The translations under genes and the position numbers were made by a program. A DNA stretch of 64,000 nt from the NCBI GenBank assembly GCA_039636785.1, contig CP144170.1, forward strand, positions 31,401-95,400. The letters are read 5' to 3'. The DNA comes from Micrococcaceae bacterium Sec5.7. GTDB taxonomy: Bacteria > Actinomycetota > Actinomycetes > Actinomycetales > Micrococcaceae. Below the pieces are notes generated by a model. It saw only the letters and a list, made by a program, of their open reading frames with translations. It did no database searches and was not told the origin of the DNA. Shown here in pieces: positions 43,768-52,619 of this stretch. Numbering within the stretch: the stretch's first letter is position 1; each line of letters begins with the position of its first letter.

Positions 43768-43987
43768 ATCGCCACAATAGGTCAAGGTGGTGCTGGCTTC
43801 TTGCTTTGGTCGTGAGCCTGGCCGTTGGCCGAAGGGCCAGTGAACTGTCCTGGAAGGGTGCTGCCGGCGGAATAGGACCCGACGAACTTTGGATTGATTC
43901 GGCATCGCAAGCGTAGCCACTTATAGAGACTTCTACAGGGTTCTAAGGAAATACTGATTTGTCCCTAGAAGTTGCTACATTTGATTC

Positions 43988-45166
43988 ATGCAGCTTGAAC
44001 TTAACCCCTACAACCCTGGCTCCGGGGCGCAACCAATGCACCTCGCGGGCAGAGACGCCGAGATTGCAGCGTTCGATCTACTGATTGTCAGGACAAAGAA
44101 GCACTTGCAGGCACGCCCCATGGTCCTCTCGGGACTGCGGGGCGTTGGAAAAACGGTCCTTCTACGGCGACTGAAGGGGCTGGCTGATCATCACGGGTGG
44201 ATCACCATCAAGCTCGAAGCGCGCAGAGGTGAGAGCGCCCAACAGGAAGCCCGGAAAGTCATTGCGGCCGAACTGCAGAGCGCTGCTCGCCGTCTGGTAC
44301 CTCTCCTGCAAGCTGGAGACTATGTCCGGAAGGCGCTGTCGACGGTTACCTCGTTTACTGCAACAGCCGGCGTGAAGGGAATTTCGCTGGGTGTGAGTGT
44401 GGATCCTACGAGAGCATCCACCGGCCACCTGGAGATCGATCTGAAGGACCTGGTCGAAGACCTTTCCACGGCGCTCAAGAAGCAACGCAGCGGCTTTGTC
44501 ATATTCATCGACGAGATGCAGGACCTCGACGACGAGCTACTGGGGGCGCTGATCTCAGCCCAGCACCATGCCAACCAGGAACAGCTGCCATTCTTCGTCG
44601 TCGGCGCCGGCCTTCCGAACCTGCCAGGCCGCCTAGCCGAGATCCGCAGCTACGCCGAAAGGGCATTCGACTACAGAATCATAGGCAAACTCAGTCCGGA
44701 CGCGACCCGGGATGCGTTCACACAACCGGCCAAGTCCGTCGGCCAGCACTACTCCCACGAAGCCCTGGAACTCATGATCGAAGCATCGGGGATGTACCCA
44801 TACTTCGTACAGGAATTCGGCAGCGCCATGTGGGAATCCGCGCTCAAGAGCCCCTTCACCCCCGATGACGCAGATGCTGCAATCACGCTGGGCCGCGAAA
44901 AACTGGACGCAGGCTTCTTCGTCGCCAGATGGCAACGAGCAACCAAGGCTGAACGCCGATTCCTTCACGCAATGGCACAGGACGGAGAAGGACCCTCCAG
45001 CACCGGTGACATCGCATCCAACATGGGAAAAAAGCCCACGGCCCTGGGGCCCGCCCGGGCAACACTCATCGATAAAGGCCTGATCTACTCTCCAGAATAC
45101 GGACACGTTGCGTTCACTGTCCCCGGGATGGCAGGCTTCATCGCGCGACAAGAACTACTGGACTAG
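43988..45166 (+). CDS. AAA ATPase with C-terminal winged helix (ORC/Cdc6-like)
   Basis: The 392-residue product has Walker A LSGLRGVGKTVLLRRL (about residues 42-57), Walker B FVIFIDEMQDLDDE (about 170) and sensor region FFVVGAGLPNLPG. The C-terminal winged-helix-like segment is TKAERRFLHAMAQDGEGPSS. Such STAND/ORC-like ATPases act as switches or DNA-bound regulators. It is divergent from the SIR2 gene and shares with it the segment between the 76-bp repeats, so a joint defence role is possible but unproven. Confidence 0.8.
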   Translation: MQLELNPYNPGSGAQPMHLAGRDAEIAAFDLLIVRTKKHLQARPMVLSGLRGVGKTVLLRRLKGLADHHGWITIKLEARRGESAQQEARKVIAAELQSAARRLVPLLQAGDYVRKALSTVTSFTATAGVKGISLGVSVDPTRASTGHLEIDLKDLVEDLSTALKKQRSGFVIFIDEMQDLDDELLGALISAQHHANQEQLPFFVVGAGLPNLPGRLAEIRSYAERAFDYRIIGKLSPDATRDAFTQPAKSVGQHYSHEALELMIEASGMYPYFVQEFGSAMWESALKSPFTPDDADAAITLGREKLDAGFFVARWQRATKAERRFLHAMAQDGEGPSSTGDIASNMGKKPTALGPARATLIDKGLIYSPEYGHVAFTVPGMAGFIARQELLD

Positions 45167-45175
45167 GCTCCCATC

Positions 45176-45505
45176 ATGGATCCTATGGAACACGCACCTC
45201 TCGGACTTCAAGCCGGCGACATCGTAGCTATCGACCTTACCCACCCTCTGCGCTACGCACACGATACGTTCCGAGGGATGATTCGCCTCGAAGTCGATAC
45301 CGTCTCCGCACTCGGCATATCGGGCCGGGGAAGTTCAGTCGAGGGGTTGATCGTGCCCAAGAAAGGTAAAGACTACGAACGCGTGGGTGGACACCCAGAC
45401 GAAAGACCTGAGTTCTTCCCCTGGTCGTCAGTGCAAAAACTATCCGTCCTCCATAAGGCTGCGGATTATCAGGCGTTGTGGGATATCGAAGCGAGCTGGG
45501 ACTAA
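45176..45505 (+). CDS. Small protein downstream of the AAA ATPase
   Basis: The 109-residue product is soluble with a beta-rich first half (GLQAGDIVAIDLTHPL ... IRLEVDTVSALGI). It follows the ATPase stop by nine bases and is followed by a perfect hairpin, so it is co-transcribed with the ATPase. Family not recognised. Confidence 0.6.
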   Translation: MDPMEHAPLGLQAGDIVAIDLTHPLRYAHDTFRGMIRLEVDTVSALGISGRGSSVEGLIVPKKGKDYERVGGHPDERPEFFPWSSVQKLSVLHKAADYQALWDIEASWD

Positions 45506-45508
45506 TAT

Positions 45509-45539
45509 CTGCCCATCAGTTCAGAGCACTGATGGGCAG
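45509..45539 (+). terminator. Hairpin terminator after the ATPase operon
   Basis: CTGCCCATCAGT-TCAGAGC-ACTGATGGGCAG is a perfect 12-bp stem with a 7-base loop, three bases beyond the stop codon. Confidence 0.8.
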
Positions 45540-45666
45540 CGTGAACAATCCCCGGGGACCATCGACTGTGGATTTGATCGCTATGTGGCGCCTTCTGTGA
45601 GGGTCCACCGAGATGTCCTAGGTCTAAGGAGCGGAACACTCAGCCACCCCTATCGATGACCGAGCA

Positions 45667-45742
45667 TCACGGGCTGAGCTGGGCGCTAACTGATGATTCG
45701 AACTTCGACGTCGGTTTGGCGATCGCTGCCGGCGTAGTTGAG
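45667..45742. repeat. 76-bp direct repeat, right copy
   Basis: This copy includes the intact 3' end of the hypothetical gene that starts at 46081. It matches 41884-41959 with three substitutions, one of them changing Arg to Gln in the encoded tail (VEVRIIS against VEVQIIS). Confidence 0.85.
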
Positions 45743-46081
45743 GTACCCGCGAAGCATTGGTGACTGCCCAAGTTCGTCGAGTGGCGTCGAGGGCAACGGG
45801 GTGTGGATGATTCGTGGGTCATCGCCCAGCGGTCTGTAGTCGAAGTTTTCTTGCCGTGCCGCATTGTGATCGAATGCAAAATTCGCAATACATTCACCGT
45901 CGAGGAACTTGATGCCCAACTGTCGAATAGTCTGGCCGTCCTGGCTGGCTCCATGGATTCCAATAAGGAACGTATCCAAGGAAGGCACTGGCCCGCTCAG
46001 CTCATACTTCACGATAAAGGACCCGTTTCCCGGGTAGAGGAAAACGGCATTCAATGAGGGAACGGAGATTGTCATCTCCAC
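45686..46081 (-). CDS. Hypothetical beta-rich protein at the module boundary
   Basis: The 131-residue product alternates strand-forming blocks (VPSLNAVFLYPGNGSFIVKYEL ... LGIKFLDGECIANFAF) and ends LNYAGSDRQTDVEVRIIS. No family recognised. The GTG and the ATG two codons later are both possible starts; GGGAGGAG lies 13 bases upstream of the GTG. Its 3' end is duplicated 3.8 kb away, which suggests that the SIR2/AAA module integrated at this end of the gene. Confidence 0.6.
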   Translation of the reverse strand: MEMTISVPSLNAVFLYPGNGSFIVKYELSGPVPSLDTFLIGIHGASQDGQTIRQLGIKFLDGECIANFAFDHNAARQENFDYRPLGDDPRIIHTPLPSTPLDELGQSPMLRGYLNYAGSDRQTDVEVRIIS

Positions 46082-46175
46082 AGCCTACTGAGCGCTCCTC
46101 CCAAGTCATATCAAAGAACTCGAAAGACAGGCTCCTGGGTGGGATCAGTCCCGGGTCTGGCCAAATGGCGCCCAC

Positions 46176-46322
46176 TCACAGATCCGTCCGGATCGCGATC
46201 AGCTTTGTCCTCTCCGGCACTCCGGCTTCCAACGCCGCTTTTGCGGCCTCATATGTTGCCCCAGGGAATGTCAACCGTTCGGTGCTGCCGTCAGAATGTT
46301 CAATGGTGCCCGTGATCTCAAT
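46176..46322 (-). CDS. Small conserved-looking protein with a non-standard start
   Basis: The frame reads IEITGTIEHSDGSTERLTFP, then GATYEAAKAALEAGVPERTKLIAIRTDL and a stop, in all about 48 residues. The pattern recalls short conserved actinobacterial proteins. The only start near the stop-free beginning is ATT, or an ATG one base out of frame. So it is either an ATT-started gene or a frame-damaged one. Confidence 0.35.
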   Translation of the reverse strand: MEITGTIEHSDGSTERLTFPGATYEAAKAALEAGVPERTKLIAIRTDL

Positions 46323-46456
46323 GCATCCAGCCTATGTCCGCCGGGATTAGCTCCGGCCTTGCTCGTGGCATAGTCCGCTATTCGAAACCGTAGATACTCC
46401 CTAAAAATGACGAATAGGGCGCTCTGAAGCCGGAACCATATTAGGAGAATCCCCCC

Positions 46457-46502
46457 TTCCGAAGGATCTTCGCAGGATATTCCGCAGGCTTTCGCAAGGA
46501 TT
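46457..46502 (+). repeat. Four tandem 11-12-bp repeats
   Basis: TTCCGAAGGATC, TTCGCAGGATA, TTCCGCAGGCT and TTCGCAAGGAT follow one another about 115 bases before the NERD gene. They may be operator sites for that gene. Confidence 0.5.
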
Positions 46503-46617
46503 TCCCGTGAACCCCATAACTGGCCGTCCTCCCTGTAAGGATTGTCTGGACGGCGTTTCGGGCCGCGTTCAATGCTCCTTGGGTCCGCCGGCAGGGAGAA
46601 GCTGAGGAAGGGGAGCC

Positions 46618-47448
46618 ATGACGCCTGACAGAGCATCACAGGATTTTTCGCCGCGACAGGACAAGATCACCAAACCCGGCGGGCTGAATGATCGGACCGC
46701 AGGACAGGCAGTCATCGAGAAGTTGCTGGGCGATAGGGAGGGCGAGCCCTCGCGTTCTCTTCTGGGGCGTATTTTCGGCGCTGACCCACTGAGCCCGGAC
46801 AACTACTCCTGGTACAAGGGTGCTCTCGGTGAGATAACAGTCGGGGAGGTCCTTGAACGGTTAGGGCCTGCATGGACGGTCCTGCATGCCGTCCCGGTCG
46901 GCGCCGGCACATCCGACATTGATCACGTCCTGATAGGCCCGGCCGGCGTTTTCACCCTTAACACCAAGAACCACGCCAGCCAATCCGTGTGGATCGCAGG
47001 CCAAACGCTGATGGTGGCCGGAAAAAAGCAGCGCCATCTCTACAACGCCAGCCATGAAGCGGCCCGGGCGGCCAAACTTCTGACCCGCGGCGTCAATGCG
47101 GCCGTGGAGGTCACCGGCGTTGTCGTCGTCGTCGCCCCGAAGAGCATAACGGTCAGGGAAAAGCCCTCCAGCGTAGCGGTGGTAACAGACCGGCAGCTCC
47201 TCCGGTGGCTCAACGGCCGCCCGAATGTACTCACCCCAACGCAGGTGTCTGTGATCGCAGCGGCAGCCATCCGGCCTGAAACGTGGCATCAGAACCCGCC
47301 TGTCAGCGCTGACCCCGCAGCCGTTCGGTACGAGTTCGCCGCCCTGAAGACTCTCGTGGACAAAGCGCGGCGACGCCGCGCAGGGTGGATTTTGGCTCTC
47401 TTGATCGGGGCCCCGCTTGTCCTGGCCACCCTTTCAAACATTTTCTGA
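46618..47448 (+). CDS. NERD-domain protein with C-terminal membrane helix
   Basis: The 276-residue product has the nuclease-related NERD domain. KGALGEITVGEVLERLGPAW and GTSDIDHVLIGPAGVFTLNTKNH supply the acidic and Lys residues of the nuclease-like core. A C-terminal helix (GWILALLIGAPLVLATLSNIF) would anchor it to the membrane. NERD proteins are thought to process DNA; several are linked to plasmids and defence. GAGGAAGGGGAG lies before the ATG. Confidence 0.82.
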   Translation: MTPDRASQDFSPRQDKITKPGGLNDRTAGQAVIEKLLGDREGEPSRSLLGRIFGADPLSPDNYSWYKGALGEITVGEVLERLGPAWTVLHAVPVGAGTSDIDHVLIGPAGVFTLNTKNHASQSVWIAGQTLMVAGKKQRHLYNASHEAARAAKLLTRGVNAAVEVTGVVVVVAPKSITVREKPSSVAVVTDRQLLRWLNGRPNVLTPTQVSVIAAAAIRPETWHQNPPVSADPAAVRYEFAALKTLVDKARRRRAGWILALLIGAPLVLATLSNIF

Positions 47449-47506
47449 TCCCTCCGCCCAAGCCGTCGGTCAAGAAGCTGGACCTCCAGGAGTGAGCCGC
47501 CGCAGC

Positions 47507-47538
47507 CCTGGAACACCACTATCAGGAGGTTCCAGGGC
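47507..47538. terminator. Hairpin between convergent genes
   Basis: CCCTGGAAC and GTTCCAGGG form a perfect 9-bp stem around a 14-base loop, between the NERD gene and the convergent small membrane protein gene. Confidence 0.65.
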
Positions 47539-47551
47539 ACCGCACCGGGCG

Positions 47552-47743
47552 TTAGCTCAGGCTCTCTGACAGCAGTAGGATCAACCCGCCGAGGACAAGG
47601 GTTGCGGTTACCGCTGCCAGCCCGCAGCCGATTGTTCCGCCCACACTATTCGGGAACAGTCCGAACCGGCTGATAACCGGGACGATCCAGTGAAAGAAGG
47701 CCACGCCTGCTGCAATAAGCAGGACTCCAAAGACGGCAAACAT
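47552..47743 (-). CDS. Small two-helix membrane protein
   Basis: The 63-residue product is almost entirely two hydrophobic helices (FGVLLIAAGVAFFHWIVPVI and IGCGLAAVTATLVLGGLILL). GGAGC lies before the ATG. It is convergent with the NERD gene, with a hairpin between them. Function unknown. Confidence 0.6.
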   Translation of the reverse strand: MFAVFGVLLIAAGVAFFHWIVPVISRFGLFPNSVGGTIGCGLAAVTATLVLGGLILLLSESLS

Positions 47744-47853
47744 AATGCTCCAATGCCTGATGCGAAGCCTCTCCGAGAGGCAAGCCCTGGTGGGCTTCTA
47801 CATGACATGTGTACGGCGATTGCCATCCGCGCCAGATCTTTTAGTGTGGGCCT

Positions 47854-48324
47854 ATGACGAACGAACTCTTTGCCTGCGATGGCCGGGTGGACGACGAGAA
47901 AATGTACGAACTTCTCGGCGTAGGAACCGAAACCGACACCCTGGACTACAAGTCCACTCTGGATCTCAGCCGAGGTGCCGAGAAGCAGAAGATCGAGTTC
48001 GCCAAAGACTGCATGGCGATGATGAACCTCCCCACGGGGGGCTATCTCGTCATCGGTGTAGACGGAACCGGAGCGCCGGCACTCGACGTCGCCCCAATCG
48101 ACAGGAGCCACTTCGACACTAGAACGCGCCGTGTGGAGTGCCCCACGTGGCCCACACCGAGAGCCATGTACGAGGCAGGCGACCACGCAGGCATCTGGAA
48201 TTGTGCTGACCTCGCAGTTGCGGGGCCACCGGAACCTCTGACGCTGGTCCATGCAGCCGTGCAGGATGCTGCCGCCACGATTAGGCGCGTCATCATCAGT
48301 GTCCAGGCTCGCCTCCAGACCTAA
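47854..48324 (+). CDS. AlbA_2/Schlafen-type N-terminal domain, truncated and fused to unrelated sequence
   Basis: Residues 15-75 match the start of an AlbA_2 domain: ETDTLDYKSTLDLSRGAEKQKIEFAKD, given here as the E..YK start, then MAMMNLPTGGYLVIGVDGTG. Full AlbA_2 proteins go on for several hundred residues. Here the frame passes after DRSHFD into about 68 residues of low-complexity sequence with no domain, then stops. The gene is probably a 5' remnant of a longer Schlafen-like ATP-binding protein gene cut by a rearrangement. Confidence 0.55.
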   Translation: MTNELFACDGRVDDEKMYELLGVGTETDTLDYKSTLDLSRGAEKQKIEFAKDCMAMMNLPTGGYLVIGVDGTGAPALDVAPIDRSHFDTRTRRVECPTWPTPRAMYEAGDHAGIWNCADLAVAGPPEPLTLVHAAVQDAAATIRRVIISVQARLQT

Positions 48325-48374
48325 AGGCCGGTGTGGCTGCTTGTATCCCGAAATGCTTCTGCTTGCATGGAGTC

Positions 48375-49313
48375 ATGACTGAGCAGCCGCCACCAGCGGT
48401 GACAGAAGACCTGGACCGGCTGCGGACGGCACTGGACGGCGCCATTCCCCCCAGAACTGTGTCCAATCTTCTGGTCGGAACGTGGAACATCCGGGCCCTG
48501 GGCGACCTGACCCCCAAGTGGGTGGCCAAACCCAGGGACACACCCAAGCGGGATTGGCATGCGCTGGCCTGCCTGGCGGAGGTGATCTCCCGGTTCGACA
48601 TCGTCGCCGTCCAGGAATCCCGCCGCAACCCGAAGGCCCTCAAACACCTGCTGGCCACCCTCGGCCCGCAGTGGCAGGTCATCATCTCGGACGTGACCGA
48701 AGGTTCCGCAGGCAACGGCGAACGCCTCGCGTTCCTATACGACAGCGAACGGGTCCAGCCCTCGGGCCTGGTCGGGGAGATCGTGCTGCCACCGATCGGG
48801 GATGACCCGGCCCGTCAGTTCGCCCGCACCCCGTACACCGCCAGCTTTACCAGGGCCGGGGTCGAGTTCACCCTCGCGTCCGTACACGTGTTGTGGGGCA
48901 AGAGCCCGACCGAGCGCCTGCCGGAGATCACCGCCTTCGCCCAATGGATGCGGGAATGGGCGGTCCGGCCCAACGATTGGAACTCAAACTTCATTGTGCT
49001 CGGGGATTTCAACTTGGACCGGGTCGGCGACCCGCTTTACGAGGCATTCATCGCTACCGGCCTGTGGCCGCCGACAGAACTGGACAAGGTTCCGCGGACG
49101 ATCTTCGACAACGACAACACCCGGCACTTCTACGACCAGATTGCCTGGTTCTCCAAGGCCGACGGCACGTCGCTGCTTCAGGGCCTGACCTACGGGCAGC
49201 GGGCCGGCTCCTTTGACTTCATCCCGCATGTCTTCCGGGACCTGACCCGCAGCGAGGTGTCTTGGCGGATCTCGGACCACTATCCGCTCTGGTGCGAGTT
49301 CCTGCTGGGCTGA
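48375..49313 (+). CDS. Endonuclease/exonuclease/phosphatase (EEP) family protein
   Basis: From the ATG the product has 312 residues and the EEP motifs in order: LLVGTWNIRALGDL (Asn), DIVAVQESRRNPK (Glu), FTLASVHVLWG (His), NFIVLGDFNLDR (Asp, Asn) and RISDHYPLWCEF (Asp, His). Members hydrolyse phosphodiester bonds in DNA, RNA or phosphoinositides. The role here is unknown. It stands alone between the AlbA_2 remnant and a long gene-free stretch. Confidence 0.82.
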   Translation: MTEQPPPAVTEDLDRLRTALDGAIPPRTVSNLLVGTWNIRALGDLTPKWVAKPRDTPKRDWHALACLAEVISRFDIVAVQESRRNPKALKHLLATLGPQWQVIISDVTEGSAGNGERLAFLYDSERVQPSGLVGEIVLPPIGDDPARQFARTPYTASFTRAGVEFTLASVHVLWGKSPTERLPEITAFAQWMREWAVRPNDWNSNFIVLGDFNLDRVGDPLYEAFIATGLWPPTELDKVPRTIFDNDNTRHFYDQIAWFSKADGTSLLQGLTYGQRAGSFDFIPHVFRDLTRSEVSWRISDHYPLWCEFLLG

Positions 49314-50180
49314 GCGCTGGATAGTGGCTCTTAGTATCTGATGTGCATCAGGTCATCGGGTCTGGTTTCGGCGGCGTCGCGGTGCCTGTACGCCTATGCC
49401 CCAGACCTGGCCGCCTAGACGACACCTGGGCCAGTTGGAAAGGATGTAACCATCAGGGCAGCCCAGCCAGATCGCTGACGAACACAGCCATCTGAGGGGG
49501 CGCGTGGGCATCTGGAAGACAGGAACCTGTGAGTTGGATCGGGATCGGCAGGGTGTCCAGGTCGAAGTGGACGCGGGTGCTGAATGGTTGCTTGCACCAC
49601 GGGATTGACCAATGATGTGCATGGCGGCGCTCGTCAACCTTGTTGGAGGAAGGACTGTTGGTCTTTGCTTCGGGGAGCGACCGCTAGTAAGGGGGGCTGG
49701 TCCCTGGTCTCAGCACGTCGGGGGTGCCAGCCCCCACCCATAATTTTGGCTGCTTGTCTTCAGACGCCCCGCCGCCCCGGATCCGAGCTGAGCCCTGGTC
49801 AAACCTCAACGGTCCAGACCGCTCATCTGCGGATTCCATATGATCCTGCGCGGGGGCCTCTCAAGCACGAGTCAGAGACGATTCAGTCTGCTTTGAGACC
49901 GACGGCGATCTGCTGCCTCGGCTCCTCCCGTTGTTGCTGGTGGCTCCGGCGTCGCTCTGGGAAGGGAGCATGGGAGCGCCCCGATGCTATTGGGGGATGC
50001 ATCGAGGCGCTTGCAAAAGCATATTAGGAGGACTTTTTCAAGTCAAACTGCTACGGCAGCATCCGAGAACCACACGACCGAGCCGAAGCAGCGCCACGGA
50101 TTGGCGGCGTTTTCATAGCGCTAAATGGGCGGCGTTTGGTGTTCGTAAGCCGATCCCTCACCGTACTGCTACGCTACGCC
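49314..50180. other. 867-bp stretch without a supported gene
   Basis: Several short frames exist but none has a domain or good start. On the minus strand near 49440-49600 one frame ends with HFDLDTLPIPIQLTG ... AVFVSDLAGLP and a stop. It reads like the C-terminus of a protein but has no start. The segment may be debris from old insertions between the EEP gene and the OLD nuclease gene. Confidence 0.4.
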
Positions 50181-52619
50181 TCAGATCGTCGGTGTCTTGG
50201 TTGAGGCCGGCTGCTTTAACAGTTCAGCCTCCGCAGGGTCGGTGTCCGTCTCGGTGTGTTCTGTGCTCGTTGTCGGCGAGACCGCATCGGACGGGTCTTT
50301 GCTCGAATCATCCTGGTACTGCAAGCGGTCCAGCTGTCCAAGTGCCGCTATGGCGTCACGGAAGGCATCGAAACGAGGCACTGCTGGGTGTGCACGATCA
50401 CCCAATTCGTACTCACGCTCAATCGCGGCGAGGGTGAGTCGTGCTCTGTCAGAGTGCGTGTCATTCGGCATTGCGAGGGAAAGCTGACGGAGTAACCTAC
50501 TTGCATCGTACTTTCGGATGCCTGCGGGGTGGTCGCGAAGGAAAGCTTGGATGTGACGGGCTAGTTGATCGTTGGCGCGTTCGTCGGACTCGTGGTCAGC
50601 GGCGTCCTCAAGGCGTTGGGCGAGGTCACCGAGCAGCAGAGTGAAGCGCCTTCGCAATTCATCGGCGCCGTCCACCTCGGAGTTGAGTTCTAGCAGCTTG
50701 ACGACTTCCCGGGCAAAGCCGGCTTTCTCGATGTGTTCATCGGGGAAGACCGCCGCGATAGCTGTCTCTAGCGCATCCCAAACAGCGTCCGTTGAACGTG
50801 CGAACTCCAAGATCAGTTCGACCGAAAACTTTTGCCCCGTTGACTCAGTCAGACTGATGAAACGAGCGATGTGATTAAGGGCGGCGCGGCGTGCGATCGA
50901 TATGGGAATGAGATCCTCGATTTCGACCGGGGTGGTTCCCCAATCGGTTTGAACACCGTGACGTTCAGCCCATGTGTCTATCCTGACGATGTACGAGTCC
51001 TGCAGTACTCGCTGTTTTCGCATGTCTCCGCGTTGCAGGACGCGCTCGGCTCTGCGGCCCGCATCGTCTCCGTCCAGCAGTGCTACACACGCTGGTTTGA
51101 CGGTGTCTCGACCGCGCGCCAGGTAAACCATGTATGGGATTCCGTCGGCTCCGCCGCTGCCGACAATAGTTACCCGGTTTAGATCCATCACGGACGCCGT
51201 GGTCTGCTCCCGATCGGCAATGTGAGCTGACAGGCCGGCCAGCAGCACCTGATCGCCAGCCCCCTCCACGAAGAGATTCTGTCCACCGATGAATGCAGTC
51301 TCCGCTATATAGACGCCCAACGAGGATCGGAGAGGTTCATATCGGTTGTTTGCTGCGTCTCTAACGACACGAGTACCCTCCTCGTCCGCTCCCTTGTCCA
51401 GGACGCGTATGCGTTGGGGTGCGTTCTTATCGATGAGAAACGGTGAGTGGGTGACGTAAACGACTTGGCCACCAGCTCCTCCGTCTTCGGGGTTGGCATA
51501 GTCGTGCAGGATGCGCAGGAGGTCCTGCTGTCCCACGCTGGATAAGTACGCGTCGGGTTCATCGAGAAGCAGAATCGCCGAGCCGTTGCCCGCGAGGCGG
51601 TGTGCGGTGAGTTGAACAAAGTAGCTGAGAAAAAACCGTAGGCCCTGGCTGCGTTCTTTGAAGGAGTATGTTGACGCTGTGCGGTCTTGAATAGTAAGTG
51701 CAAGTTCGTGTTCGCGTGCCTCGACGAGCAGATCAAACTGTTTGTCTTGGGTCCACCAGCGTTGGATATTGAGGTTCTCCTTGATTGCCGCATTCATGCG
51801 GCCCACAAGCCCCTCGACGTAACCCTCCCGGCCTTCTTCGAGCCCGCGCTGCAGTTCAGCGAAGGACTCTGGGGCAATTTTCGCTGCATCAATCAGCAAC
51901 TTGCGCGCGAGCTCAAACTCAGCGTCTTCATCAGCTGTGGACATACTGCCGGCAGTGTTTTGCGCCGCCAGCAGCGTGGCAAGAAGCTGATCCAGCATTC
52001 CCGCGGCCGGATCTGAAGCGTCGATGCCATCAAGCAGCTGACTGCGTTGCGGGCGGCGTAGCGAGCGTCGGTTGTGTCCGGCGAGACGCCGGATGGAGAC
52101 GCTGTCTGGGATAGCGAGGTCAGTAACCATCTCGAACACTTTTGGGAGACGACTTTGGACGATGGCCAGATCTTCATCGGTGATGGCAACGCGTTGACCG
52201 TCGATGACGAGGAAAGGTGCGCGGTCACCGGGGCGGAAGAGGGCGAATCGTTTCGCGTTCTCTAGTGCCCTGATCCCGATCGGCGTTTCGTTGGCTTCCA
52301 GTTCCAGCCAGGCACCGAACTCGGGGTATCGCAGCTGATCCACCTGGACGGAGTACTGCGCAGAGTATCGACAAAAATCAGCCCGATCAATGCGGTCTAG
52401 GCCGAGTGCAGCCTTTATTGCCCCAAGAAGGTGGCTTTTTCCCGACTCATTCGCTCCGACAATCGCGGTGATATCGGTGTCGATTGGGATGCGTACGAAT
52501 GGATACCAGGGGCCCTCCTGGTCCTCCCAAGACTCACGGTCGGCACTCGGCCGGGCTTTCAATTCGAAGTCGAAGTTGAAGGACTTATAGAACCGAACGT
52601 CAATGCGTGTCAGCTTCAT
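50181..52619 (-). CDS. OLD-family ATP-dependent nuclease
   Basis: The 812-residue product combines an SMC/ABC-like ATPase with a TOPRIM nuclease domain. Visible ATPase motifs are Walker A IVGANESGKSHLLGAIKAAL (about residue 52), the signature-like KERSQGLRFFLSYF, Walker B SAILLLDEPDAYLSS and the later VYVTHSPFLID. The TOPRIM part has NLFVEGAGDQVLLAGL (Glu) and CVALLDGDDAGRRA (Asp pair). OLD proteins defend against phages or process DNA; no UvrD-like partner follows, so this is not a standard Gabija pair. The C-terminal 60 residues are disordered. Confidence 0.85.
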   Translation of the reverse strand: MKLTRIDVRFYKSFNFDFELKARPSADRESWEDQEGPWYPFVRIPIDTDITAIVGANESGKSHLLGAIKAALGLDRIDRADFCRYSAQYSVQVDQLRYPEFGAWLELEANETPIGIRALENAKRFALFRPGDRAPFLVIDGQRVAITDEDLAIVQSRLPKVFEMVTDLAIPDSVSIRRLAGHNRRSLRRPQRSQLLDGIDASDPAAGMLDQLLATLLAAQNTAGSMSTADEDAEFELARKLLIDAAKIAPESFAELQRGLEEGREGYVEGLVGRMNAAIKENLNIQRWWTQDKQFDLLVEAREHELALTIQDRTASTYSFKERSQGLRFFLSYFVQLTAHRLAGNGSAILLLDEPDAYLSSVGQQDLLRILHDYANPEDGGAGGQVVYVTHSPFLIDKNAPQRIRVLDKGADEEGTRVVRDAANNRYEPLRSSLGVYIAETAFIGGQNLFVEGAGDQVLLAGLSAHIADREQTTASVMDLNRVTIVGSGGADGIPYMVYLARGRDTVKPACVALLDGDDAGRRAERVLQRGDMRKQRVLQDSYIVRIDTWAERHGVQTDWGTTPVEIEDLIPISIARRAALNHIARFISLTESTGQKFSVELILEFARSTDAVWDALETAIAAVFPDEHIEKAGFAREVVKLLELNSEVDGADELRRRFTLLLGDLAQRLEDAADHESDERANDQLARHIQAFLRDHPAGIRKYDASRLLRQLSLAMPNDTHSDRARLTLAAIEREYELGDRAHPAVPRFDAFRDAIAALGQLDRLQYQDDSSKDPSDAVSPTTSTEHTETDTDPAEAELLKQPASTKTPTI

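Noticed and set aside
43768..43920. 51-residue N-terminal extension of the SIR2 protein
   Set aside because: The extension is very basic and low in complexity, while the SIR2 core begins close to the internal ATG at 43767.
50181..52619. Gabija system (GajA with GajB)
   Set aside because: The OLD-type protein is present but no UvrD-like helicase gene follows or precedes it.
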